DNA of 64,000 nucleotides from Bacteroidota bacterium (GCA_029237775.1 JAQZBR010000005.1:186001-250000), one strand, 5' to 3'. Positions 28,057 to 37,558 are shown, counted from the first letter of the stretch. Made by a program: numbers and translations. Notes: generated by a model not told the origin, from the letters alone.

Positions 28057-28620
28057 TTAATCAAGGAATGGTTCTGAGGAAAAATATACAGTTATCACAC
28101 CTGTGGTCTCATAATCTGTTTTTACCGGCCTGATTACGGTTGTGCCTTTAAATTTGCCAACCTCCTGCTCAATAAAATAGGCAGGATACCATTTTTTAAC
28201 GGTTGACAAAGCAATGAAACAATGCTGATACAGCTTACTGAGTTCTTTTTTTCGTTGATCAGAAAGATTTTTCAGTCGCAGAGATGTTCCGTCTTTTATA
28301 ACCGCTTTTCCCTTTTTGGTAATTCTTATTTCAACATAAATGGTATCCAGATTGCCTTCAGGCTCAATAGTCTTCCCTTTCATGTTATCATAGAAAAAAC
28401 GGCTATAATTAAATGGGAATGCATGGCCCTCAACGATGGGATAAGGCTGAAAATGATCCTTTCTTCTTAAATCGAAACGCGCTTCTGACTTAACATAGAA
28501 GTCCTTTTTCTTATTTCTGACGATCTTAATTGTTCCCTGTTTCGAGCTGTCGGTCTGCGCAAGCATAGGAAAGCAGCCAATCGCCAATACTAACAACAGA
28601 AACAAGCGTAAGGACCGCAT
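28057..28620 (-). CDS. Secreted protein of unknown function in sigma-factor operon
   Basis: A 187-residue protein with a signal peptide (residues 1-21, ending MLAQ) and then a charged, beta-rich body. The segment DTIYVEIRITKKGKAVIKD followed by a helix (LSDQRKKELSKLYQHCFIAL) and FKGTTVIRPVKTDY recalls the fold order of TonB C-terminal-like domains but the similarity is weak. It starts 4 nt after the stop of the membrane-anchored gene and is the third gene of a sigma-factor transcript. Confidence 0.7.
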   Translation of the reverse strand: MRSLRLFLLLVLAIGCFPMLAQTDSSKQGTIKIVRNKKKDFYVKSEARFDLRRKDHFQPYPIVEGHAFPFNYSRFFYDNMKGKTIEPEGNLDTIYVEIRITKKGKAVIKDGTSLRLKNLSDQRKKELSKLYQHCFIALSTVKKWYPAYFIEQEVGKFKGTTVIRPVKTDYETTGVITVYFSSEPFLD

Positions 28621-28624
28621 GCAA

Positions 28625-30340
28625 TTATAAATTAAAGAACTTTTTCAATTCATCAACCGATGCAAATTGCTGCTGTTTTAAATGAATGATCCCGGTAGTA
28701 TTTTGAATAGCATTAAAATCTTCCGGCTTCAGATAATAAAGCTTACCATCTTCAACTGTCCATAAAATATTAGTGGAGCGAGGATCAAAGGAAAATGTAT
28801 TCAAAGGATTTTTGTAATATGTGAAAAGCCCGTTCCTGTTTCTGTCGGCCAGATAGATGTTATAGCACTTCAACTTTACATCATTTTCGTTTACAAAAGC
28901 CGGACTGCACTTTATTCCTTTGGGATATACGCTCGGATTATCGCAATTAAATACACCAAAGCTACTGATAGCAAAGACACGCATAACTTTTTCCTCTGTC
29001 GACATTCTTGCCATCATGAGCTTCTGCTCTCTTTCCATTCTCGCCACCAAGTCCGCCTGTGCCTTATTATATTTTTCAAGATCAGCCTGGTATTTAGCTT
29101 CAATTTTGATCTCTTCTTCTTTACGTTTTTCTAAAACTGTCGAATATTTTTCAAACTTTTCCTGAAACTTTTTTAAGGCTGCTTCATAGTTGTTCCCTTC
29201 AAAAACAGGGTAAACAACCAGATCATTTACTTTACGCGAGCCTTTTTTCAGACTCAGATAATAGTTCTCGCCTTTTTTATTCCCCTCTTTTAAAACCGCA
29301 TCTTCCCAAACCGTTTTATTCAGATCGGCAAACAATGCATTATTCATGTTTTTGTTTTCCGGCCCCAACTCCCATTGCACATTCTTATAAACCGTAAACT
29401 CCGGAAACTCATTCAGGTCGAGATCCAGATTGAAAGTAAATTTATCCCTGTTGAGCTTAGCCGGTTTTTTAGGCTCAGGCAAGGGCTTAGGCAAAGCGGC
29501 TATTTTCACTTCTTTCTCTTCTGCAGCTTCTTCTTTTTTTATCTCAAGCTCTTTATATTCAGGCACCTGCTGAACCTGCTTTATTACTTCCGGTATTGCC
29601 GTAGCCTTTACCAAAGGGTTTGCAACAACCTTATCCTTGCCTAAACATGCCCAGTTATTTTTTAAAGTGTCGAGCTTATACAGATTGTATTCTGTTCCTT
29701 TGTATTCAGATGCCAGCTCAACATTGATCGTTTTTTGCGGTGCCATATTTACCGGCTCACCATCTTTATATGCAAGCATTTCCATCATTCCGGCAGACTC
29801 AAACTGATATCTTACCCCGGCACTGTCATATGTCATTGGTATACCGCTCACAAAAAAATCGGCTACATCATGAAATTCCCTGTAACGTAATTCCACTTCG
29901 CCTTTAACAGGCTTACCGGATTGATCAACGAAAGCATTTTTAGGAATATTTAGCTTTGAACCTGTTTTAAAATCCAACGAAGCTCCTTTTTCAGCATCAA
30001 CTTTATAAACGGTGTAAGGTACATTTATACCCTTTAATGGTGGTGCAATGCAGGGCTTTGCTGCTTCCGCTTTGTAAAATTCGAGAAGTGCAAGACTATC
30101 GGCATTGAACTCCTGCTGAACTATCGGATTCTTATTTACATCTTCTTTTTTATTAAGGATAACAACTGTGGCAATAACAACAGCAGCTGTTACTACAACT
30201 CCCGAAAGAAACCAGGGCTTTTTAAACAATGGTTTAGATCCGGCAGCAGGAGTATTTTTTAAAACCGAATCAAAATTCTTGCGCTGATTAATCTCATCAG
30301 GACTCACATTTGGACGGTTCATGTTTACTTTTCGTTTCAT
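28625..30340 (-). CDS. Single-pass membrane protein, probable partner/anti-sigma of the upstream ECF sigma factor
   Basis: A 571-residue protein with a short cytoplasmic N-terminus (1-42), one membrane helix (about 43-62) and a large outer region. The outer region has a beta segment (GSKLNIPKNAFVDQSGKPVKGEVELRYREFHDVADFF is its core, 130-170 approx.), a Glu/Lys-rich helical linker near 265-290, and a coiled coil near 390-435 (KFQEKFEKYSTVLEKRKEEE and following). Order after the sigma gene (24 nt) and topology suggest a sensing anti-sigma factor, but no zinc-binding ZAS or FecR motif was found, so this is inference from context. Envelope-stress sensing through the periplasmic part is the simplest model. 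Confidence 0.65.
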   Translation of the reverse strand: MKRKVNMNRPNVSPDEINQRKNFDSVLKNTPAAGSKPLFKKPWFLSGVVVTAAVVIATVVILNKKEDVNKNPIVQQEFNADSLALLEFYKAEAAKPCIAPPLKGINVPYTVYKVDAEKGASLDFKTGSKLNIPKNAFVDQSGKPVKGEVELRYREFHDVADFFVSGIPMTYDSAGVRYQFESAGMMEMLAYKDGEPVNMAPQKTINVELASEYKGTEYNLYKLDTLKNNWACLGKDKVVANPLVKATAIPEVIKQVQQVPEYKELEIKKEEAAEEKEVKIAALPKPLPEPKKPAKLNRDKFTFNLDLDLNEFPEFTVYKNVQWELGPENKNMNNALFADLNKTVWEDAVLKEGNKKGENYYLSLKKGSRKVNDLVVYPVFEGNNYEAALKKFQEKFEKYSTVLEKRKEEEIKIEAKYQADLEKYNKAQADLVARMEREQKLMMARMSTEEKVMRVFAISSFGVFNCDNPSVYPKGIKCSPAFVNENDVKLKCYNIYLADRNRNGLFTYYKNPLNTFSFDPRSTNILWTVEDGKLYYLKPEDFNAIQNTTGIIHLKQQQFASVDELKKFFNL

Positions 30341-30364
30341 TTGAGTATAAGTATATTCATATAA

Positions 30365-30952
30365 TTATTTTTCTGCTTGTCCGTTATTCGAAGCAATCAT
30401 TCTTTTCAACTTATCAAGTATCCTGTAAGTTTTTACCTTCGCATTATTCTCAGTAAGACCAAGGATCTCAGCGATCTCCTTAAAAGCCCTTTTTTCAAAG
30501 AACCTCATCTCTATCAGCTGCAGCTCTTCTTCAGGAAGCTCACTTATAATATCAACTATCTTATCATGGTATTTATCGATCTTGCTTTCCTGGATCTCTT
30601 CAATGATATGATAAATACTTACGGATTCGATATTCACTGTACGCTGAGCCTTTTCAGCCCTGAAAAGATTATTCACTTCACTTGAAGCGATCCTGTATAA
30701 CCATGATGCAAACGGAACGCCCCTGAATTCATATTTAGGAAGGTTATTGATCGCCTTCATAAATGTTTGCTGCGTAGCATCAAAAGCTTGCTCTTTATCA
30801 TCCACACGCTGATAAATAAAGCGAAATATCTGCTCATAGTATTTGTTGTAAAGCGGAGCAAACTTTTCAGGGTTCTTTTTTGCGGCCTCAACTATTACCT
30901 GCTCATTCGCAAGGTCAGTTTCAGTAGCATGGTATTTAGAAGTTTGCTGCAT
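30365..30952 (-). CDS. ECF-type RNA polymerase sigma factor
   Basis: A 195-residue sigma-70 family factor from the ATG at 30952. Region 2 runs from FAPLYNKYYEQIFRFIYQRVDDKEQAFD through TFMKAINNLPKYEF and FASWLYRIASSEVNNLFR, and region 4 from LPEEELQLIEMRFFEKRAFKEIAEILGLTENNAKVKTYRILDKLK, the usual helix-turn-helix. Two domains joined by a short acidic linker are typical of ECF factors. It is the first gene of a three-gene unit with a membrane protein and a secreted protein, the usual organisation for trans-envelope signalling. Confidence 0.93.
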   Translation of the reverse strand: MQQTSKYHATETDLANEQVIVEAAKKNPEKFAPLYNKYYEQIFRFIYQRVDDKEQAFDATQQTFMKAINNLPKYEFRGVPFASWLYRIASSEVNNLFRAEKAQRTVNIESVSIYHIIEEIQESKIDKYHDKIVDIISELPEEELQLIEMRFFEKRAFKEIAEILGLTENNAKVKTYRILDKLKRMIASNNGQAEK

Positions 30953-31059
30953 ATAATTCAAAGCTTATTTTGAGCATTGCCAGGGCATTGTTCCCTTTAT
31001 TTGATTCTATAACGTAATCGCTGAAAAAAGATACAGACCAATTAAAATTTCTGAAAAAA

Positions 31060-31464
31060 TTATGATAACCTAAATTTGACGGGAATATGAAAGGTTGCCC
31101 TAACAGGAATTCCATCTTTGATAGCGGGATTAAATTTAAGCATTTTCACCACTCTGACTGCCTCCTGTTCAAATTCGGGACAACCGGTGTTATTGACAAC
31201 TTTTAAGTCTGTTATACTTCCGTCTGTTTCGACAATAAATTCTAAGTAAACATTACCCTGACAACCCTTTTCTTTCGCTTCTTGTGGATATTGAAGATTG
31301 GAAACTACATACCGCATCGTTGCCTCATCAGGGTATTCAGGGGATTGATCAACAACTGCAACCGGAGGAATTTCTTTATCGACTTTTCTCTCCTTAATTG
31401 TAGTGTGTGACTGCGCAAAGATACAAGAGCACGATAGGCATAAATACATCACCAATAATTTCAT
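31060..31464 (-). CDS. Secreted TonB C-terminal-domain protein
   Basis: A 134-residue protein from the ATG at 31464 (a TTG at 31476 is also in frame). A signal peptide (KLLVMYLCLSCSCIFAQ) precedes a TonB C-terminal domain: YVVSNLQYPQEAKEKGCQGNVYLEFIVETDG, SITDLKVVNNTG, FEQEAVRVVKMLKFNPAIKDGIPVRATFHIPVKF. It lacks the N-terminal membrane anchor with ExbB-binding His and the Pro-rich spacer of TonB itself, so it is one of the many Bacteroidota proteins carrying this fold without an energy-transducing role established. Confidence 0.85.
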   Translation of the reverse strand: MKLLVMYLCLSCSCIFAQSHTTIKERKVDKEIPPVAVVDQSPEYPDEATMRYVVSNLQYPQEAKEKGCQGNVYLEFIVETDGSITDLKVVNNTGCPEFEQEAVRVVKMLKFNPAIKDGIPVRATFHIPVKFRLS

Positions 31465-31557
31465 TTTGTAAAACAATTAATTTTCGGGGATGTTAATGCT
31501 ATAACGCTTCAGTAAATAAAAAGATACAGCAGTAGAAAGAACGGAATTGCAAGTAAA

Positions 31558-34500
31558 TTATTTTACGGCCAACACTTCCAGCTCTTCTATATAAACAAGC
31601 AACTTTTCAGTAACGTTGTAGCCCATTTGCTGAAGCAGATCTCCATATCCGATAATTTGCTGCTGATGCTTTTTCTGTTTAGCTCCTGTTTTGTAATCAA
31701 TGATCACCGCGTTTTTATTATTTAACACTACCCGGTCGGGACGGAAAGGCTCACCACTTAATGCGATCACTTCTGCTTCATTTTTTATCACACTTCCTTC
31801 CTGGAAATGCTTTTTCAATTCCGGCAATAAGAGAATTTTGCCGATCGTCTCAGCAAGATGTTCTTTCTCTTCCTTATTGATCAGACCTTCTTCCAGCATA
31901 CTGTTCAATGCTTTTGATACGTCTTTCGAATATTTGATCCTTGCGAGGGCCGTATGCACCATTACACCATAATCCTTTTTGGTTTCCGCCATATTGGTAT
32001 TCCAAATACTTGGTGCTGCAGAACGCATTTTAATACTTTCTCGCCATTGATTGGAGTTAAAAGTCTGCAGTTTAAAATTTGGAGTTTCTTTTTCTGTCCT
32101 GTGTTTTGCAGGTTTACATTCACCAAACGTATACACCGACTTTCCTTCCTCCCACTCTCCTTTTTCCTGGTAATAAAAAGCGAGAATGTCACTCGTCTTG
32201 CCCATGTTCGAAGGATTTTTTGATGGCTTATCAGCGATTATATACATTCTTTCCTCCGGCCGCGTGAAGGCTACGTACATAACATTCAGGCTGTCAAGCA
32301 ATGATTTCCCCTTTTCCTCTTCGTACAACTCGGCATAAGGCGTTTCCATCAAACTTTCACTTGTCGGGACAAGGGCAGAAGGAAAGCCCGGCAGCTTTTC
32401 ATCTTCCAGATCTATCCACAAATTATCTTTTCCGTTTTTCACTTTACCATTTGAAAACGGCAGGATCACAACCGGAAACTCCAGCCCTTTGGAACGGTGG
32501 ATCGTCATGATCGTCACAGCATCCATGCCTTGGGGTGTGACGAGTGAAGCCTTATCTTTTTTCTCTTCCCAGTATTCTATAAAATCATTCAGGTTATTAT
32601 TTTTCTTAATGCTGTAATTCAGAACCTCATCCAGATAGAATTGAATATAAGCATCCGGCTGGCCGTTCAGTCCAAACAACCGGATGAGCTCTTCAATAAG
32701 CTCGTATAAGGCCATTTTCGATAAAGCAATGACGTTAAAGCCGGCAGAAACCGAACGAAGGATATTCGCAAGGCTGTCTCCTTTTTTCTGACGGATCAAT
32801 TCATCTATCTTGCCATCTTTGATCAGGCCTGAAGCACTTAAATATTCAAGGATCTCCGCATGCACAATTTCATTATTCGTATTCGAAAGAAATTTTAAGA
32901 TGGCATGCAAAAAGTTTACATCCCTTGAATTGCTTAATAATAATGAATCGGAGGAGATGACCGGAATATTTTCTTTTGTCAGATAATTCGCAATGTCGCT
33001 TCCATCTGTGTTTTTTCTTACAAGTACAGCAATGTCCTTCAGCCTGTAATTTTCTGAAAGAAGTTGCATCACGATCTCGTAAGTACGTTCAAAATTTCGC
33101 TCACGCCATGCATCCTGTTGCTCATCAAGAAACTCAACTTGCACATAACCTCCGGTATTTTCGGGGTTAAATTCCTGTTCGAGGTTATCGTAGATATTCC
33201 TGTATTTTTCATTCAGCTTTCCCGAAACCGATCGGAATAACTCATTGTTAAACTCAATGATCTCACGCTTGCTTCTGAAATTACTTTTCAGTACACGCGG
33301 ATCATGATTCCTTTTAAGAGCATCCTCGCGTTCGAGCACGAGCGGATTATCTTTATGTGAAAAGATCTCTGGCAACATCGCGAACTGCTCTACCTCACCT
33401 CCGCGCCATCTGTAAATCGCCTGCTTACCGTCACCTACAAGCATTGTAAAATAACCATGCGCGAGTGAATTATCTATAAGCGGTAATAGATTCTGGAACT
33501 GCAAAACAGAGGTATCCTGAAATTCATCGATCAGGTAATTGTTATACTTCTCCCCCAATCGCTCATAAATAAAAGGAATTGGTTCGTTCAGAACGATCTT
33601 CGCAATCATTTTATTGAACTCGGAAATATGAAGAATGTTATTATCCGTCTTGTAATCGTTTAGCAGCTTCTCTATCTCGTTCAGTACTGCCAGCGAATAA
33701 ATATTTCTGTTGATCAACTGAAAAAGAATATAATCGGAATATTCAGCCTCTTTAAGAATAGAGATCTTGTTGAACAGGTCAAGCAGTGAAGGTTTTATTG
33801 TATCAATTGCTGCCTGCTCATCGCGTGAAACTTTACCGGCAGCCCATTTATCATCCCCCACAGTGGCAGCAACATAATTATTCGGATTGATATAATCCAT
33901 TCTCCCTGCTGCCAGCTTCTCAAAATAGCCGGCTATTCCTCTGTCGCCCTGATAAAACTGCTTTGCTCCCAGACCATTATTTTTAATAAGCTCGTGTGCT
34001 TTCTTAGATAAAGCAATGACTTCATTTTCAAACTTCTTTATTCCGGATGATAAAGTCTCCTTGATCTTAAAAAAGTCATCGACAGTGAGATCCTTTAGTT
34101 TATCAATGTAGATCGCCCCCTCTTCATTCAACAAATTCTTTGCAAACCTCATCAGGTCCGTTTCAATGTGCCAGCTCTTTTCATCATCGGTCTTGCTTTC
34201 CGTAAACTCAACAAGAGCTTTTGTAAGCTTCTCATCGTTTCCGATCTGAGCAATCAAAAGATCAATGGCCTGAGTCAGCAGCTTTTGGTCATCCATCTCA
34301 ATATCAAAGCTCATCGGGATCTTCAGGTCGAATGCGAACGTGCGAACCACCTTATGTACAAACGCATCAATGGTTCCTATTGCGAAATCACTATAATTAT
34401 GAAGAATAGCTGTAAGGATATTTTTCGCGCGTAACCTGATCACTTCATCATCAAGCTGTTTATCCGCATTCAATTTTTCGTGGCTCTTAAGAATATTCAG

Positions 34501-34746
34501 GAGCGTTGCAGATCCGCCCGACATATTACTATAATCATCCGAAGCAAGATCTTTTAAAGCGCGAACGATCCGTTCTTTCATTTCCGCGGCAGCCTTATTT
34601 GTAAACGTAATGGCAAGAATATGCTTATAAGCCTGAGGAGGAACTGCGGCATCATTTAATGCAAGGGCAAGATATTCTTTTACCAGAGTAAAAGTTTTTC
34701 CGGAACCCGCGGAAGACTTATAAATAGTGAAATTCTTGTCGGACAT
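31558..34746 (-). CDS. AddA/RecB-like UvrD-family helicase-nuclease
   Basis: A 1,062-residue double-strand-break processing enzyme. Walker A is SSAGSGKT (11-18), followed by AITFTNKAAAEMKERI (motif Ia), LIDEFQDTSVLQF (motif II), GDGKQAIYRWRGG (motif III), SNFRSKREIIEFNN (IV), MTIHRSKGLEFPVVILPF (V) and LNVMYVAFTRPEERMYI (VI), in the order of UvrD/RecB helicases. The C-terminal PD-(D/E)XK nuclease is seen in MVHTALARI, RPDRVVLNNKNAVIIDYKTGAKQKKHQQQI. It is likely to resect broken ends before RecA loading. No AddB-type partner is next to it, unlike many genomes. Divergent from the subtilase gene over 91 bp. Confidence 0.92.
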   Translation of the reverse strand: MSDKNFTIYKSSAGSGKTFTLVKEYLALALNDAAVPPQAYKHILAITFTNKAAAEMKERIVRALKDLASDDYSNMSGGSATLLNILKSHEKLNADKQLDDEVIRLRAKNILTAILHNYSDFAIGTIDAFVHKVVRTFAFDLKIPMSFDIEMDDQKLLTQAIDLLIAQIGNDEKLTKALVEFTESKTDDEKSWHIETDLMRFAKNLLNEEGAIYIDKLKDLTVDDFFKIKETLSSGIKKFENEVIALSKKAHELIKNNGLGAKQFYQGDRGIAGYFEKLAAGRMDYINPNNYVAATVGDDKWAAGKVSRDEQAAIDTIKPSLLDLFNKISILKEAEYSDYILFQLINRNIYSLAVLNEIEKLLNDYKTDNNILHISEFNKMIAKIVLNEPIPFIYERLGEKYNNYLIDEFQDTSVLQFQNLLPLIDNSLAHGYFTMLVGDGKQAIYRWRGGEVEQFAMLPEIFSHKDNPLVLEREDALKRNHDPRVLKSNFRSKREIIEFNNELFRSVSGKLNEKYRNIYDNLEQEFNPENTGGYVQVEFLDEQQDAWRERNFERTYEIVMQLLSENYRLKDIAVLVRKNTDGSDIANYLTKENIPVISSDSLLLSNSRDVNFLHAILKFLSNTNNEIVHAEILEYLSASGLIKDGKIDELIRQKKGDSLANILRSVSAGFNVIALSKMALYELIEELIRLFGLNGQPDAYIQFYLDEVLNYSIKKNNNLNDFIEYWEEKKDKASLVTPQGMDAVTIMTIHRSKGLEFPVVILPFSNGKVKNGKDNLWIDLEDEKLPGFPSALVPTSESLMETPYAELYEEEKGKSLLDSLNVMYVAFTRPEERMYIIADKPSKNPSNMGKTSDILAFYYQEKGEWEEGKSVYTFGECKPAKHRTEKETPNFKLQTFNSNQWRESIKMRSAAPSIWNTNMAETKKDYGVMVHTALARIKYSKDVSKALNSMLEEGLINKEEKEHLAETIGKILLLPELKKHFQEGSVIKNEAEVIALSGEPFRPDRVVLNNKNAVIIDYKTGAKQKKHQQQIIGYGDLLQQMGYNVTEKLLVYIEELEVLAVK

Positions 34747-34837
34747 AGTTTGCGAATGGGAATTGCAAATTACATATTAATTCGCTATTATTGTTAGATA
34801 GAAATTACAAGTTTTCCCCCGTAATAACAGAATACAG

Positions 34838-36529
34838 ATGAAAAAAAACAGATCATTTTTAACAGTCCTTTTTTGCGGGATGCTTTTCAGCGGATACTCT
34901 CAGGACAAAGATCATGTTCCGGGAAATTTGTTGGTAATGCTTCAATCGGACAGTGATGTTGCCGCACTTGAAAAAGAATTTTCCCGGGTTGATGATTTGA
35001 CCACTATGCTTTCGGCAGAAAAAGCAATTTCTTCCAGCATGCATATTTACTTATTCTCTTTTGATCCAACAATCAATGAAGAGAGGCTTTTGCTTAAGAT
35101 CAGAAATCATCCGGGTGTTAGAATTGCACAATACAATCATTATGTGAATGAACGGAATACTGTTCCAAATGACCCGCAATTCGGAGTTATGTGGGATATG
35201 AATAACACAGGAACCAATGGAGGTTCCGGTGCTATTGCAGATGCTGATATTGATGCACCCGAAGCATGGGACATCACCACCGGAGGGTTAACCTCGCTGG
35301 GTGATACCATTGTAGTCGCTGTGATTGACGGAGGTTTTTCACTCACCCATCCCGATCTTAATTTCTGGAAGAATTATGATGAGATCCCCAACAATGGAAT
35401 CGATGATGATAATAACGGCTACATTGATGATTTTGATGGATGGAATTCTTCGGCTAATAATGACAACATGCCTGTTCAGAGTCATGGAACCCACGTTGCA
35501 GGAACTATAGGTGCAAGAGGAAATAACGGCATCGGGGTTACCGGTGTGAACTGGGATGTTAAAGTAATGCCGATAAGCTATGGCAGCGGTGGTTCTTTTG
35601 AAGCGAATGTGGTGGAGGCTTATGCTTATGCACGCGACCAGCGTAGAGAATATAACCAGACGAATGGTGCCAAAGGAGCTTTTGTAGTTGCAACAAATTC
35701 TTCTTTCGGTGTTGATCTGGCTTCACCGGCATCTTATCCTTTGTGGTGTGCTATGTATGATTCGTTAGGAGCCGTAGGGATACTCAGTGCGGGTGCTACT
35801 GCCAATGCAAATTACAATGTGGATACTCAGGGTGACATTCCTACTGCCTGTCCAAGCGATTGGCTGATCACCGTTACCAATACAAAAAGTAACGACACAA
35901 AAACTACATCGGCCGGTTATGGTGCAACGACCATAGATCTTGGATCTCCCGGAACGAACATCACCTCCACTTATTGGTCAGGCTCTGCCAATAACTATTC
36001 ATCTATTTCCGGAACATCAATGGCAACGCCCCACGTGGCAGGCACGATAGCTTTGCTTTATTCTATACCGTGTGCACATTTTATAACGAATTATAAAAAC
36101 GATCCATCCGGAGTCGCTTTGATTGTGAAAGATTCTATATTAGGAGCCGTGGACCAGGTTTCTAATTTAAATGGTATCACTGTAACCGGTGGTAGATTAA
36201 ATCTGTTCAAAGCTGTTAAAGCGTTGCAGAATTATTGCACCGAAACAGGGATCGCAGAAAAGGATGTGAAATCAGATCTGTTCGGCATCAGTAGCGTATA
36301 TCCAAATCCTGCAACACATGATCTTAATTTGATCATCAATTCTTCTGAAGAAACTGATATTGTCATATCAAATGTTCTGGGACAGGAACTTAAAAGGATT
36401 CATAACAATGGTTTGAACGGCAAACAGCATATAAACGTTAACGTGAGTGACCTTTCAAAAGGCGTTTATTTTATAGCAATGCAGAATAAAAACAAACGTT
36501 CTTCAAATGTTAAAGTAGTAATTCAATAA
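34838..36529 (+). CDS. Secreted S8 subtilisin-like protease with T9SS sorting domain (second copy)
   Basis: A 563-residue extracellular protease. Signal peptide 1-21 (GYSQ), an inhibitor I9-like prodomain (PGNLLVMLQSDSDVAALEKEF ... GVRIAQYNHYV, about 29-104), then the S8 domain with Asp164 in AVIDGGFSLTHPDL, His216 in QSHGTHVAG and Ser394 in SGTSMATPHVAG. The Asp motif is D-G-G rather than the usual D-T/S-G. An Asp/Asn-rich loop (GIDDDNNGYIDDFDG) likely binds Ca2+. The C-terminus (SVYPNPATHDLNL ... DLSKGVYFIAMQN) is a type A T9SS domain. It shares only ordinary family similarity with the subtilase at 4251. A small secreted gene follows after 22 nt. Confidence 0.93.
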   Translation: MKKNRSFLTVLFCGMLFSGYSQDKDHVPGNLLVMLQSDSDVAALEKEFSRVDDLTTMLSAEKAISSSMHIYLFSFDPTINEERLLLKIRNHPGVRIAQYNHYVNERNTVPNDPQFGVMWDMNNTGTNGGSGAIADADIDAPEAWDITTGGLTSLGDTIVVAVIDGGFSLTHPDLNFWKNYDEIPNNGIDDDNNGYIDDFDGWNSSANNDNMPVQSHGTHVAGTIGARGNNGIGVTGVNWDVKVMPISYGSGGSFEANVVEAYAYARDQRREYNQTNGAKGAFVVATNSSFGVDLASPASYPLWCAMYDSLGAVGILSAGATANANYNVDTQGDIPTACPSDWLITVTNTKSNDTKTTSAGYGATTIDLGSPGTNITSTYWSGSANNYSSISGTSMATPHVAGTIALLYSIPCAHFITNYKNDPSGVALIVKDSILGAVDQVSNLNGITVTGGRLNLFKAVKALQNYCTETGIAEKDVKSDLFGISSVYPNPATHDLNLIINSSEETDIVISNVLGQELKRIHNNGLNGKQHINVNVSDLSKGVYFIAMQNKNKRSSNVKVVIQ

Positions 36530-36551
36530 TATTCACTAAACCCTTAACACC

Positions 36552-36941
36552 ATGAACAAAGTAACATTGTCAATTTTTGCCTTTTGCATTTCTTCAACAT
36601 TTGGGATTGCACAAAATTCTAAAAGTCCGGAAGTGACTATTTGCAAATCCACATCAAGCACGTTTAGCGTTGCTGAGCTTGAAAAATGCCACATGGTTGT
36701 GCCAGCTGATGAAAAATTAAAAGTTAAATCCTTTCTTCTTAACTATCTCGTTGCTGGTTCAAACGGAGATGTATTTATTGACATTCCGGTACAGGGAAAT
36801 AATTTCAGTCCAAAAGCTTTAGCCACACTGAAAGAAAAAGCAGGTAGCATAAAAAAGATTGTTGTTGAGCAGGTTGTTGTCGTTGATGCCACACACACAG
36901 AAAAAAAAATCTCCGGTATGGAGATTCTTATTCAAAAGTAA
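36552..36941 (+). CDS. Small secreted protein, GldM C-terminal-like, downstream of the protease
   Basis: A 129-residue protein with a signal peptide (residues 1-20, GIAQ). The remainder, with two cysteines (CKSTSSTFSVAELEKC), VKSFLLNYLVAGSNGDVFIDIPVQGNNFS, GSIKKIVVEQVVVVDA and ISGMEILIQK, follows the strand pattern of the C-terminal domain of GldM, the periplasmic T9SS motor-arm protein. This resemblance is by eye and modest. Lying 22 nt after a T9SS protease and ending at a strong terminator, it is probably co-transcribed with the protease. A role in handling T9SS cargo, or as an inhibitor of the protease, is only a guess. Confidence 0.7.
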   Translation: MNKVTLSIFAFCISSTFGIAQNSKSPEVTICKSTSSTFSVAELEKCHMVVPADEKLKVKSFLLNYLVAGSNGDVFIDIPVQGNNFSPKALATLKEKAGSIKKIVVEQVVVVDATHTEKKISGMEILIQK

Positions 36942-36947
36942 TAAAAC

Positions 36948-36977
36948 AAAAAACGTGTTCTGCGGAACACGTTTTTT
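36948..36977. terminator. Bidirectional Rho-independent terminator
   Basis: AAAAAACGTGTTC-TGCG-GAACACGTTTTTT: eight GC-mixed base pairs extended by A/T tracts on both sides. It ends both the plus-strand protease unit and the convergent lipoprotein gene at 36982. Confidence 0.9.
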
Positions 36978-36981
36978 ATTA

Positions 36982-37506
36982 CTATTTTTCCTGAGGACTT
37001 TCTTTACCTTCAACTACTTTAACGAAAGCAAGCTGACCATCCATTTCGTTATACATATCAAGATATTGAGCCGATAACTGTTTAATTTTCCAATGGCTGT
37101 TCATTACAATGAACGGGTTTTTACCAAAGTCAAGGACAACAACCGAGCTACCATCCTTCGTTTTCACCAGGTTCCATTTACCACTTATTGCGCCACTAGG
37201 GTGTTTCGCGATAACTACATCATATTTATTGAATTCGAAGATGTAATCTTTTAAAGGCGTATTCTCCTTACTCATCATCACTTTTTGATTAGGATTGAAG
37301 TTGCTGATTTTCCAGTGACTCTTTACGATTTCATCTTCCGTTTCCACATCGTTAGCCACCATTGTTTTTTGAGGCGGCTGAACAGTTTGAGATTTGTCAG
37401 AAATATCCTTTGACAATAAAGGACGTATTTCCTCTTTTTTACATGCTCCGAAGATTGTTGCGATAGTTAATAAAGCTATAGAAAGCTTTGTTCCGTTAGT
37501 TTCCAT
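36982..37506 (-). CDS. Lipoprotein, function unknown (paralogue of the next gene)
   Basis: A 174-residue lipoprotein. The lipobox is IFGAC with the acylated Cys22, followed by KKEE, which matches the K-(D/E)2 lipoprotein export signal described in Bacteroidota, so surface exposure is likely. The body has a W-containing motif twice (SHWKISNFN near 84 and SHWKIKQLS near 145) around a central GKWNLVKTKDGSSVVVLDFG strand pair, as in small lipocalin-like beta proteins. It shares layout with the neighbouring gene at 37559 (TWKV...GKWS...NWRI), suggesting duplication. Confidence 0.75.
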   Translation of the reverse strand: METNGTKLSIALLTIATIFGACKKEEIRPLLSKDISDKSQTVQPPQKTMVANDVETEDEIVKSHWKISNFNPNQKVMMSKENTPLKDYIFEFNKYDVVIAKHPSGAISGKWNLVKTKDGSSVVVLDFGKNPFIVMNSHWKIKQLSAQYLDMYNEMDGQLAFVKVVEGKESPQEK

Positions 37507-37558
37507 TTTGTTTAAAATTTATTGGTTAATTTTCTTTCTTTAATTGTGCTCTCTGCAC

